Positions 6,085-13,554 of a stretch of 15,475 nt of DNA are shown one piece after another. The stretch covers positions 1 to 15,475 of the forward strand of contig CAAFLY010000257.1 in assembly GCA_900763885.1 (NCBI GenBank), read 5' to 3'. The notes below the pieces were generated by a model that saw nothing but the letters and a program-made list of their open reading frames with translations, had not been told where the DNA came from and searched no databases. The translations under genes and the position numbers were made by a program. The stretch is from Clostridia bacterium. Its GTDB lineage: Bacteria > Bacillota > Clostridia > Oscillospirales > CAG-272. Numbering within the stretch: position 1 is the first letter of the stretch; each line of letters starts with the position of its first letter.

Positions 6085-8628
6085 ATGAAGCTGGCGTTTT
6101 CCACACTGGGCTGCCCGGATTTTTCGTGGGCGGATATTTATTCGATGGCGAAGGACTTTGGTTTTCGCGGAATCGAGATGCGCGGACTGGGCGGCGACAT
6201 TGCCGAGAGCAATTTTACCGTACACGCAAGCCCGTTCCGGACCGAGAATCTCGCAAGGACCCGCGCGGAGCTGCAAAGGCTGCATCTGGAGATCTGCTGC
6301 CTGTCCTCCGGCTGTTCGCTGCGGGATCCGTCGCACCACGAGGAGAACATCGCGGAGCTGCGGGAGTATATCCGCGTCGCGGCGGCACTCGGGACCCCGT
6401 ATATCCGCGTGCTGGGTGATCCCACCGCGGAGCCGACCACGGATTTCGACGACGAGAACGTGATCTCCGCCATGCGGATCCTCGCACGGGACGCGGAGGA
6501 CGCCGGCGTCACCCTCCTCATCGAAACAAACGGCGTCTACTGCGATACCAGGCGCCTCGCGGATACGCTTGCGTCCATCGGCAGCGACAACGTGGCCGCC
6601 CTGTGGGACCTCCACCATCCCTACCGCTACCACGGCGAGGACCCCGAAACCACCATCCGCAACCTCGGCGCGTATATCAAGCATATCCACATCAAGGACT
6701 CCGTGAAGGACGGCTCCGGCGTCCATTACCGCATCCTGGGCGAGGGCGATCTCCCCATCGAGCAGTTCATGAACGCCCTGCGCAGCGTCAATTACGAGGG
6801 GTATATCTCCCTCGAGTGGCTCAAGCAGTATTCACCGGAGCTGTCCGACGCGGGCATCGTATTCCCGCAGTTCGCGCACTATATGAGCCAGTTCCTCGAC
6901 GACGTGGATCAGCCCGAACGGCTCCAGACCTCGCGCCGCGGAGACGGTAAGTATATCTGGGAAAAGGAAAAGCTCATCGATCTCACCTTCCCGCAGGTGC
7001 TCGACAGGATCTGCGAGGAATTCCCCGATCAGTACGCCTTCCGCTACACCACCCTCGACTATACCCGCACCTATCCCCAGTTCCGCGACGACGTCGATAC
7101 CTTCGCCAGAGCGCTGATCTCCCTCGGCGTCAAGCAGGGCGACCACGTGGCGGTCTGGGCGACCAACGTCCCCGCGTGGTATATCACGTTCTGGGCAGCG
7201 GTCAAGATCGGCGCGGTCCTTGTCACCGTCAATACCGCGTACAAGATCCACGAGGCGGAATACCTTCTCCGCCAGTCCGATACCCACACCCTCGTCATGA
7301 TCGACGGCTATAAGGACTCCGATTATATCGGCATCATACAGGAGCTGTGTCCCGAGCTTGCCACGCTGGAGACCGGTAAGCCCCTCCACAGCCGCCGCCT
7401 CCCCTTCCTGCGCAACGTCATCACCGTCGAATCCCGCGTGCCCGGCTGCCTGACCTGGGACGACGCGCTGTCCTATGCCGAAAGAACGCCCGTCGAGGCC
7501 GTGTACCGCCGCGCCGCCATGATCAATAAGCATGACGTGTGCAATATGCAGTATACCTCCGGCACCACGGGCTTCCCGAAGGGGGTCATGCTCACGCACT
7601 ACAACGTCGTCAACAACGGCAAGGCCATCGGCGACTGCATGGATCTCTCCACCGCGGACCGCATGATGATCCAGGTGCCGATGTTCCACTGCTTCGGGAT
7701 GGTGCTGGCCATGACGGCGTCCGTCACCCACGGCAGCACCATGTCCCCCATCCCCGCCTTTTCGCCGACAAAGGGTCTGGACTGCATCACCCGCGAGAAA
7801 ATCACCGCGTTCCATGGCGTACCGACGATGTTCATCGCCATGCTCGGCCATAAGGATTTCGCGAAAACCAATTTCTCCCATATGCGCACCGGGATCATGG
7901 CAGGCTCCCCGTGTCCGATCCAGGTCATGCGGGAGGTCATTGAGAAAATGCATATGTCCGAGATCTGCATCACCTACGGGCAGACCGAGGCGTCCCCCGC
8001 GACCACGATGTCCAAAACCACGGACTCCATCGAGGACCGCGTGAATACCGTCGGCGGTGCGATCTTCGGCGTAGAGTGCAAGATCGTCGATCCCGAGACA
8101 GGCGCGGATCTGCCCGACAACTGCGACGGCGAATTCGTGGCACGCGGCTACAACATCATGAAGGGCTACTACAAAATGCCGCAGGCGACCGCTGCCGCCA
8201 TCGACCGGGACGGCTGGCTCCATACCGGAGATCTCGCGCGCCGTCTGCCAAACGGGTACTATAAGATCACCGGGCGGATCAAGGATATGATCATCCGCGG
8301 CGGCGAGAACATCTACCCGAAGGAGATCGAGGACTTCATCTATACGCATCCGAAGGTGCAGGATGTGCAGGTCATCGGCGTGCCGGACAAGCAGTACGGC
8401 GAGGAGATCATGGCGTGCGTTATCCCGAAGCCGGGCGAAACGGTCACCGCGGACGAGATCAAGGAGTACGTCATGACGCATATGGCAAAGCATAAGGTGC
8501 CGCGCTACGTGACGTTCGTGAACGAGTTCCCGATGAACGCCGCCGGGAAGATCCTCAAGTACAAAATGCGCGAGGAGGCCGCCCGTCTCCCCGAATTCCG
8601 CGAAGCCGCGGGCATCGTTACGGCGTGA
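6085..8628 (+). CDS. TIM-barrel isomerase-like / acyl-CoA ligase fusion protein
   Basis: This 847-residue protein joins two enzymes. Residues about 1-275 are a xylose-isomerase-like TIM barrel (sugar phosphate isomerase/epimerase, AP endonuclease 2 superfamily) with a complete candidate metal set: Glu147 (LLIETN), Asp175 (LWDLHHP), His202 (HIHIKD) and Glu244 (SLEW). Residues about 292-840 are an ANL-superfamily AMP-forming ligase. It has the phosphate loop YTSGTTGFPKG (490-500), YGQTEAS (631-637), HTGD (713-716), GRIKDMIIRGGENIYPKEIE (730-749) and the adenylation lysine Lys822 (AAGKI). The motifs fit fatty-acid or medium/branched-chain acyl-CoA ligases. Both halves look intact and no frameshift is needed. 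It is cytoplasmic and alone in its transcript, under T-box control. The acid substrate, and why the two domains are joined, are unknown. Domain calls are secure; the pathway is inference. Confidence 0.9.
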   Translation: MKLAFSTLGCPDFSWADIYSMAKDFGFRGIEMRGLGGDIAESNFTVHASPFRTENLARTRAELQRLHLEICCLSSGCSLRDPSHHEENIAELREYIRVAAALGTPYIRVLGDPTAEPTTDFDDENVISAMRILARDAEDAGVTLLIETNGVYCDTRRLADTLASIGSDNVAALWDLHHPYRYHGEDPETTIRNLGAYIKHIHIKDSVKDGSGVHYRILGEGDLPIEQFMNALRSVNYEGYISLEWLKQYSPELSDAGIVFPQFAHYMSQFLDDVDQPERLQTSRRGDGKYIWEKEKLIDLTFPQVLDRICEEFPDQYAFRYTTLDYTRTYPQFRDDVDTFARALISLGVKQGDHVAVWATNVPAWYITFWAAVKIGAVLVTVNTAYKIHEAEYLLRQSDTHTLVMIDGYKDSDYIGIIQELCPELATLETGKPLHSRRLPFLRNVITVESRVPGCLTWDDALSYAERTPVEAVYRRAAMINKHDVCNMQYTSGTTGFPKGVMLTHYNVVNNGKAIGDCMDLSTADRMMIQVPMFHCFGMVLAMTASVTHGSTMSPIPAFSPTKGLDCITREKITAFHGVPTMFIAMLGHKDFAKTNFSHMRTGIMAGSPCPIQVMREVIEKMHMSEICITYGQTEASPATTMSKTTDSIEDRVNTVGGAIFGVECKIVDPETGADLPDNCDGEFVARGYNIMKGYYKMPQATAAAIDRDGWLHTGDLARRLPNGYYKITGRIKDMIIRGGENIYPKEIEDFIYTHPKVQDVQVIGVPDKQYGEEIMACVIPKPGETVTADEIKEYVMTHMAKHKVPRYVTFVNEFPMNAAGKILKYKMREEAARLPEFREAAGIVTA

Positions 8629-8649
8629 CGAAAGCGGAAACGGAACCAG

Positions 8650-8727
8650 AACAAAAAAATCTCCCCCGGAAGCACCACGACGTATCGTGATCCTCCCCGG
8701 GGGAGTTTGTTTTGCGCGGCTTATTCC
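8650..8727. repeat. 78-bp direct repeat, copy 1 (terminator plus SBP2 stop end)
   Basis: This stretch is repeated at 11120-11197 with only two single-base indels: A7 versus A6 near the start, and CCCC versus CCCCC in the 3' arm. It includes a complete hairpin terminator, the spacer GCGCGGC and the last codons of the leftward gene. Both copies sit between a rightward gene and a leftward solute-binding-protein gene. Confidence 0.9.
8653..8713. terminator. Bidirectional terminator, fusion gene and SBP2
   Basis: The outer stem CTCCCCCGG (8661-8669) pairs with CCGGGGGAG (8697-8705). Within it CACGA (8676-8680) and TCGTG (8685-8689) form an inner hairpin with loop CGTA. TTTGTTTT follows on the plus strand, and A7 (8653-8659) gives a T-run for leftward transcripts. 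It should end both convergent genes. Confidence 0.88.
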
Positions 8728-10169
8728 TCTGTGACACCCTGCAGGTATTTGTTGATGCTTGCGGTCATGCTCTTTTCGGCGGACTGCCACGCGGAGGCAA
8801 AATCATTGCTGTTTTTCCGCATCAGACCGTTTAATGTTCCGGCGAGAGAGGGTCCGAGCACGTAGGGAAGATCGTAGGTGGCGCTCTGCTGTACGATGTC
8901 GAGCATCACGCGGGTCTGCGGATCGCGGGAGAGCTTGCCCTTCAGCACGGAATCAAAATAGACCGGACGCACGTAATCGTAGGAGGAGATGGCAAGGGCG
9001 GTGAGGATCGCGGCGGTGCGCTCGTCGTCGTCACTGTTCGTGATGGGCAGCGAGAGGATCGGCGACATATTCCCGACGTGGTTGTAATACTGCGCCTGCG
9101 CTTCGTCGAGCTTCGGATACGGCGCGATCCCGAAATCGTCCTCCATATCGCGTACGATCTCCAGCGCGCTCAGGATAATGGCGTAGAAATACAGCTTGCC
9201 CTCGGCGAAAACGTCCAGTCCCTCGTAGTATTCCATGCCGAGATTCACGTTCTCGAGCGCCATCATGGCGTTGACCTTCTCGAGCGCGGTCTGGATCCGT
9301 TCCGGGTCGATGTTCCAGTCGTAGGTGTTGTCATCCGCGACAAAGCCGTGCAGGAGATCGCAGGAATATGCCCAGTTTGTGGTCATGGAATTGGCGTCCT
9401 GGGCATATCCGAGCAGATCGACGCCCATTTCCAGCTTGCCGTCGCCGTTTAGGTCGTTGGACGCCTGCTCCACCATTGTCCGCATCGCGTCCACGGTCCA
9501 CTTGCCGCTTTCCACGAGGGTATATACATCGTCAAGGGCGTACGCGCGCTGGATGTCCTTGTTGAACGTCATGGCAAGGGTGTCGTCGATCTCGCTCATG
9601 AGGATGCTGCCGCTCATGAAAAACTGTTTTCCGCGGATGGACAGCTTGTTCACGGCTTCTCTGCTCCACCACGGTTCGTCAAAATCGATCCCGAGTACGT
9701 TCCAGTCGCGGATGGCGTTTTGCGTGAGCAGCCATGTGGTGTTGGATTTGTACGCGCCGAGCAGCTGGAAGATGTCGTCTCCGGCACGAACGGCACCGAG
9801 GGCGGTCTGCGGAACATCCACAGCGTCCTCCGCGGTGATCCGGATGTGCAGCCGGTCCGCGAGAAACATATTGCGCGCGTATACGGCGTCGTTGATGGCC
9901 TCTCCCGTGAGCTCCTCCGCTTGCAGCTCCCGCAAAAACCGATCCGCGACGGTGCCTGTCCAGTTTTCGGTGAGATAATGGAAGGTGTATCCGTCGTAAT
10001 CCGCCTGCGGAATCTTCGTCAGCACAGACTGTGTTTCGGTCTCCGTTTCCGTTTCGGTATGCGCCGACGCGTCATGTGCCGTGGTCGTGTCTGTCGGATT
10101 GTCCGGAGCCGTTTGGCAGCCGGAGAGGAGCAGTGCCATGGCAAGAAGCGCGATCCATTTCTTTTTCAT
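8721..10169 (-). CDS. Extracellular solute-binding lipoprotein (SBP2)
   Basis: This 482-residue protein is a probable membrane-anchored ABC-importer binding subunit and a paralog of SBP1. The lipobox LLSGC places the lipid Cys at residue 18, followed by a Thr/Glu repeat linker (TETETETET, 38-46). Shared blocks are AEELTGEAINDAVYARN (84-100), DDFGIAPYPKLDEAQ (344-358) and LKGKLSRD (409-416). DLNGDGKLE (239-247) is an EF-hand-like Ca loop at the same place as in SBP1. I chose ATG 10169 because AAAGGA lies about 8 bases upstream and the signal peptide begins there. The 15 extra upstream codons have no such support. It diverges from AraC 2 and ends at a bidirectional terminator. No transport permease is nearby. 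The ligand is unknown. Confidence 0.88.
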   Translation of the reverse strand: MKKKWIALLAMALLLSGCQTAPDNPTDTTTAHDASAHTETETETETQSVLTKIPQADYDGYTFHYLTENWTGTVADRFLRELQAEELTGEAINDAVYARNMFLADRLHIRITAEDAVDVPQTALGAVRAGDDIFQLLGAYKSNTTWLLTQNAIRDWNVLGIDFDEPWWSREAVNKLSIRGKQFFMSGSILMSEIDDTLAMTFNKDIQRAYALDDVYTLVESGKWTVDAMRTMVEQASNDLNGDGKLEMGVDLLGYAQDANSMTTNWAYSCDLLHGFVADDNTYDWNIDPERIQTALEKVNAMMALENVNLGMEYYEGLDVFAEGKLYFYAIILSALEIVRDMEDDFGIAPYPKLDEAQAQYYNHVGNMSPILSLPITNSDDDERTAAILTALAISSYDYVRPVYFDSVLKGKLSRDPQTRVMLDIVQQSATYDLPYVLGPSLAGTLNGLMRKNSNDFASAWQSAEKSMTASINKYLQGVTEE

Positions 10170-10212
10170 ACAAAAATTCCTTTCCGCCTCACGTATTATG
10201 CGACAAATGTCC

Positions 10213-10240
10213 ATATCCGATTTTGCGATATAAGAATATC
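10213..10240. promoter_or_regulatory. Candidate operator: ATATC/GATAT inverted repeats
   Basis: ATATC (10213-10217), GATAT (10227-10231) and ATATC (10236-10240) form two overlapping inverted repeats, the tighter one with a 4-base spacer. They cover the predicted SBP2 transcription start and touch its -10 box, a typical operator place. The motif is short and A/T-rich, so chance is possible. Confidence 0.3.
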
Positions 10241-10266
10241 ATAGCGTATGAAGTGCGTTCTGTCTA
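10238..10266 (-). promoter_or_regulatory. Promoter of SBP2
   Basis: On the minus strand TAGACA (complement of 10261-10266) and TATGAT (complement of 10238-10243) are separated by 17 bases. The -35 box directly abuts the -35 box of the oppositely oriented AraC 2 promoter. Confidence 0.7.
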
Positions 10267-10295
10267 TTGACATTGGTGCAAAAAAGATGTACAAT
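10267..10295 (+). promoter_or_regulatory. Promoter of AraC 2
   Basis: TTGACA (10267-10272) and TACAAT (10290-10295) are separated by 17 bases, so transcription should start near 10302, about 28 bases before the AraC 2 start codon. The promoter overlaps the longer open frame from 10267, which supports the shorter start at 10330. Confidence 0.8.
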
Positions 10296-10329
10296 ACTCC
10301 AAAACGCAAAGGAAAATCGGGGGGGAGCC

Positions 10330-11121
10330 ATGGAAATTCAGACCATACAGATCCGCCATCTGTTCTGCAACGGCTTTACGAACAATCACGCGGAGGGAGA
10401 TTGCCACCGGAAAACACTGCCGTATCTGTCCATTGTGCAGGCGACGGAGGGGGAATACGCGATCCGGCTGAACGATGGGCCGGAGGCGCACACAGGCTGC
10501 GGCGGATTCTTTATCGCGCCGTCGAACGCGCGCCAGACGATCGTGCACCACATGGATCCGCGGACGGGAAGGATGTCCGCGCGGTGGATCTTTCTGGACG
10601 CGGTGCTGAACGAGCTGTTCCCCTTCGACCGCTGTTATCGGTTCCCGCAGGTGATCTCCGGGGAGGTGGCGGCGGGCCTTTCCGCGCGGATGGACGCTGT
10701 GTTTGCCGCGGATACCGTGTACGGGCAATACAGCGCCACCTTCGCCATGATGGAAGCCCTCGCCGCGCTGTCCGAGCCGTGCAAAGAGGGGATCACGGAC
10801 GCCGCCATGTATCGGGTGCTCCAGTATCTGGAAAACCATTATCGGGAGAGCGTCACCGCGTCGTCACTGGCGCAGCTTGCGATGCAGTCGGAATCGAGCC
10901 TGTTTGTGAAATTCAGGCAGACCTTCGGCGTGACCCCGCTCCGGTATCTGATGGAGTATCGTCTGTCGCACGCGGTCCGTCTGCTCCTCTGTACGGATCT
11001 GTCCGTGCGCGAAATCGGCGAAAGCGTAGGCTATCCGGACCCGTTTTATTTCTCCAAGCTCTTCAAACGCGCCTACGGTCAGTCCCCACGTGCCTATCGC
11101 CAGAACGAGCCGCACCGATAA
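10330..11121 (+). CDS. AraC-family transcriptional regulator 2
   Basis: This 263-residue regulator has an N-terminal cupin-like sensor (about residues 15-95, including YLSIVQATEGEYAIRLND and GGFFIAPSNARQTI). The C-terminal AraC DNA-binding domain (about 158-260) ends in IGESVGYPDPFYFSKLFKRAYGQSPRAYRQ. The start at 10330 follows a G-rich GGGGGAG site 3-9 bases upstream and lies just after a consensus promoter. It diverges from SBP2 with abutting -35 boxes, so it is the likely regulator of SBP2 and perhaps of itself. It is not closely similar to AraC 1 outside the family motifs. The stop codon overlaps the first bases of the second 78-bp repeat. The effector is unknown, possibly the SBP2 ligand or a breakdown product. 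Confidence 0.9.
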   Translation: MEIQTIQIRHLFCNGFTNNHAEGDCHRKTLPYLSIVQATEGEYAIRLNDGPEAHTGCGGFFIAPSNARQTIVHHMDPRTGRMSARWIFLDAVLNELFPFDRCYRFPQVISGEVAAGLSARMDAVFAADTVYGQYSATFAMMEALAALSEPCKEGITDAAMYRVLQYLENHYRESVTASSLAQLAMQSESSLFVKFRQTFGVTPLRYLMEYRLSHAVRLLLCTDLSVREIGESVGYPDPFYFSKLFKRAYGQSPRAYRQNEPHR

Positions 11122-11197
11122 CAAAAAATCTCCCCCGGAAGCACCACGACGTATCGTGATCCTCCCCCGGGGGAGTTTGTTTTGCGCGGCTTATTCC
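11120..11197. repeat. 78-bp direct repeat, copy 2 (terminator plus SBP3 stop end)
   Basis: This is nearly identical to 8650-8727 over its whole length, with one A fewer and one C more. It starts at the AraC 2 stop codon and runs to the last two codons of SBP3. Its 3' arm alone, CTCCCCCGGGGGAG, is a perfect palindrome. Confidence 0.9.
11123..11183. terminator. Bidirectional terminator, AraC 2 and SBP3
   Basis: The outer stem CTCCCCCGG (11130-11138) pairs with CCGGGGGAG (11167-11175) around an inner CACGA/TCGTG hairpin. TTTGTTTT follows on the plus strand, and A6 (11123-11128) gives a T-run for the leftward transcript. It separates the convergent AraC 2 and SBP3 genes. Confidence 0.88.
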
Positions 11198-13371
11198 GCG
11201 AGGTATACGGACGCGCGTTTCTGGATGATGTCCGCCGTGGTCTGGGCGGTGCGGTCTCCGGCGAAGAAGGGCTCGATCTCCTCCTCGACAATCTGCATGA
11301 CCATGTCGTCACGGCCGCTGGAGATGGAGGCGTTGCGGATGAGGTCGCGGAAGACTTCGACCTCCTCGTCGGTGAGCGTGACCTCGAAGATGTTCGGCAC
11401 AAGCGTAGACAGCGGTGCGCTCGGCTGCGTCGCGTAGCTGTCGTACAGCTTGATCACGTCGAAACGTTCTTTGGAGAAGTAGAAGTACCGCGCCTCCGTG
11501 GTCTTTATCAGCCCCGATTCCGTGATGGGCATATTTTCCCTCAGGAGATCCCGGTTGCACTGGATGCGGTCGGAGAGGAAAAACGACAGAAACGCCTTCG
11601 CGCCGGTGATATTACCCGTTTTCGGAACGCACAGTATCGGATTCGCCATGCCGCTTGCCGCCGTGCCGCCGTTTACGGTCGGATAACCGGACAGCCGTAC
11701 GGGCGTGCCGCCGTAGATCACCTTGTATATGGCAAGCATCTTCGGATCCTGTGACGCGAGATACAGATATTTCAGCCGATCCTCGCGCACCGCCGCTTCC
11801 ATGCTGCTCCCGCCGTAGCGAAGCTCCTTGTAGGTGTCGTAATGTGTGGTTTGGACCTCACCGTAACGCGTGCCGCAGTTTTCAGAGACGAGCTTCAGGG
11901 TCTCCAGAAACGACTGAAATTCCGGCGTGTCCAAACGGCAGTCCGCGCTGTCGAGGATGGAGGAGGTGAAAACGCGTATCATGCTGTAGATGGTGTAGTC
12001 TATGCAGACGATGGTGTCTCTGTCGGCGGCGCTTTCCACGGACGCTTTTTCAATATCGGCGAGGGAGGAAGTCCGCGTGGCAGGCATGGCGAGATAATTG
12101 TATAAAACGGTAAACGGCAGACCGAATATGCCATCCTTTGTCTCATACGCCGCCCGCACGGAGGGGAGCAGATTGTCGTCGCAGACAGAGGACAGATCGG
12201 CAAGAGCGCCGGTTTTCTCCCAATCCCCGAACAGCTCGCCATTACGCACACAGTACAGATCGAATACTTCGCCGGCGAGCAGATCCTTCTGAAACATCTG
12301 CGCGCCCGGCGGGTCTATGCCGGTGAGTCCGTATTTTGCATAATCCACAAGCTCCACGAAATAGTCTGTGCCGGAGACGTTGAATGACGAAACAATGTTG
12401 CGCATGGTTTCCGTATCTGATGCGGAATGCCACGCGATGCGCAGGGGAATGCGCTCCCGAACATCCTCGGACGGCGTGAGAAGGAGGTATTCCAGCCCGG
12501 TCGCCGTCGGTGCCTGATATTTGATGTAGAACGCGGTCGGCGAGAGAACGGCAAGCTCCTGGATGCCCCGATAGGACAGATTGGAATTGCCGAAGCTGCA
12601 CAGAAGCGTTTTTTCATCTCCGTTTACCCCAAAGATCCCCTCGCTGTCCACATAATACCACAGATACCCGTTCCCCGGATACGCGGCGGCGTCGTTGTTG
12701 AGTACCTCCCGTACGTACACGGGTGTGAGACCGCCGCTTTCGCAGTCCAGGATATACAGCGAGCCCATCATGTCGCAGAGATAGACGGTGTCCTCCTCTC
12801 CGGAGATCGTGCGCAGGGCGGTCGGCATAAAATCCAGTGTAAAACGCTTCGTCTCCGTGAGAACGTCGCTGTAGCGGAGGATGTCGTTGTTGACGACGCA
12901 GTAAAACGATCCGTTTGCCACGCCGATGAGAGAGGTGGTGTCCGCGTCCTCCACCTCCGCCCGATGGAGAATGTTCCCGTCCGCGTCCATACGGAGAAGA
13001 AAAAACGTCCGCAGCGCGTCGGATGCCAGAGCGAGAAACTCTCCGTCCGGCAGTGCCGCGATCCTGGAGACAAGCCAGTCGCCGCTTGTCGGCATCGGGA
13101 CGGAAATGGTCTCCTGATACGCGCCGTCCGGGGAGAAGCGGTAGATATAGGTACCCTGTATCGCGTCATACAGATACAGTGAATCCTCGGGACCGGAGGC
13201 CAGACGAAAGCCGATCCACACGTCCATCTCCGGCGCGGAAACAGGCGCCGCCGCATAAACATTCGTCAGCACTATGGATTCCGGCTCAGGAACGTCCGTT
13301 TTTCCGCAGGCGAAAAGGAACAGCGGCGTCAGGCAGAAGAGTACGAGCCATATCGCGAGAAATCGTTTCAT
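11191..13371 (-). CDS. Large solute-binding lipoprotein, propeller-like N-terminus (SBP3)
   Basis: This 726-residue lipoprotein has a signal peptide ending at LFAC, with lipid Cys22. Residues about 45-300 contain repeated short beta-strand units (LYLYDAIQGTYIYRFSPDG, SLYILDCESGG, EGIFGVNGDE) that look like a beta-propeller. From about residue 308 (IPLRIAWHS) the sequence resembles a family 1 extracellular solute-binding domain. It closes with the common end EEEIEPFFAGDRTAQTTADIIQKRASVYL. That is about 240 residues longer than SBP1 and SBP2. The start is set by GGAGG 6 bases upstream, behind an extended -10 promoter. It stands alone, with no permease beside it and no dedicated regulator. Propeller/SBP proteins of this kind may bind glycans at the cell surface. 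That role is inference and the ligand is unknown. Confidence 0.82.
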   Translation of the reverse strand: MKRFLAIWLVLFCLTPLFLFACGKTDVPEPESIVLTNVYAAAPVSAPEMDVWIGFRLASGPEDSLYLYDAIQGTYIYRFSPDGAYQETISVPMPTSGDWLVSRIAALPDGEFLALASDALRTFFLLRMDADGNILHRAEVEDADTTSLIGVANGSFYCVVNNDILRYSDVLTETKRFTLDFMPTALRTISGEEDTVYLCDMMGSLYILDCESGGLTPVYVREVLNNDAAAYPGNGYLWYYVDSEGIFGVNGDEKTLLCSFGNSNLSYRGIQELAVLSPTAFYIKYQAPTATGLEYLLLTPSEDVRERIPLRIAWHSASDTETMRNIVSSFNVSGTDYFVELVDYAKYGLTGIDPPGAQMFQKDLLAGEVFDLYCVRNGELFGDWEKTGALADLSSVCDDNLLPSVRAAYETKDGIFGLPFTVLYNYLAMPATRTSSLADIEKASVESAADRDTIVCIDYTIYSMIRVFTSSILDSADCRLDTPEFQSFLETLKLVSENCGTRYGEVQTTHYDTYKELRYGGSSMEAAVREDRLKYLYLASQDPKMLAIYKVIYGGTPVRLSGYPTVNGGTAASGMANPILCVPKTGNITGAKAFLSFFLSDRIQCNRDLLRENMPITESGLIKTTEARYFYFSKERFDVIKLYDSYATQPSAPLSTLVPNIFEVTLTDEEVEVFRDLIRNASISSGRDDMVMQIVEEEIEPFFAGDRTAQTTADIIQKRASVYLAE

Positions 13372-13406
13372 ACGATACCTCCGGTGTGATTTTGTTGTAT
13401 ATGCAG

Positions 13407-13435
13407 ATTATAACAAAAGATTCCGCCCATCGCAA
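13407..13435 (-). promoter_or_regulatory. Promoter of SBP3
   Basis: On the minus strand TTGCGA (complement of 13430-13435) and TATAAT (complement of 13407-13412) are 17 bases apart. A TG one base before the -10 makes it an extended -10 promoter. The leader to ATG 13371 is about 30 bases. Confidence 0.8.
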
Positions 13436-13500
13436 TTGACAAAAACGCCAAATATTCCCCATCCACGTTGTGCAGTATCACAAATCCGGTGCGGGCAGCC

Positions 13501-13536
13501 AAAAAAACCGGGATCTTGTGCTTACAGGATCCCGGT
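13501..13536 (-). terminator. Terminator of the P-type ATPase gene
   Basis: ACCGGGATCTTGT (13507-13519) pairs with ACAGGATCCCGGT (13524-13536), with one T-G wobble and a GCTT loop. The A-run at 13501-13507 becomes a T-run for leftward transcripts, so it ends the ATPase transcript about 20 bases after its stop codon. Confidence 0.9.
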
Positions 13537-13554
13537 GTGTGCGTTTATTCCGTT

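Noticed and set aside
6832..8790. 652-codon open frame on the minus strand opposite the ligase domain
   Set aside because: No recognisable motif and a composition of mirrored codons. The plus-strand frame holds all ligase motifs.
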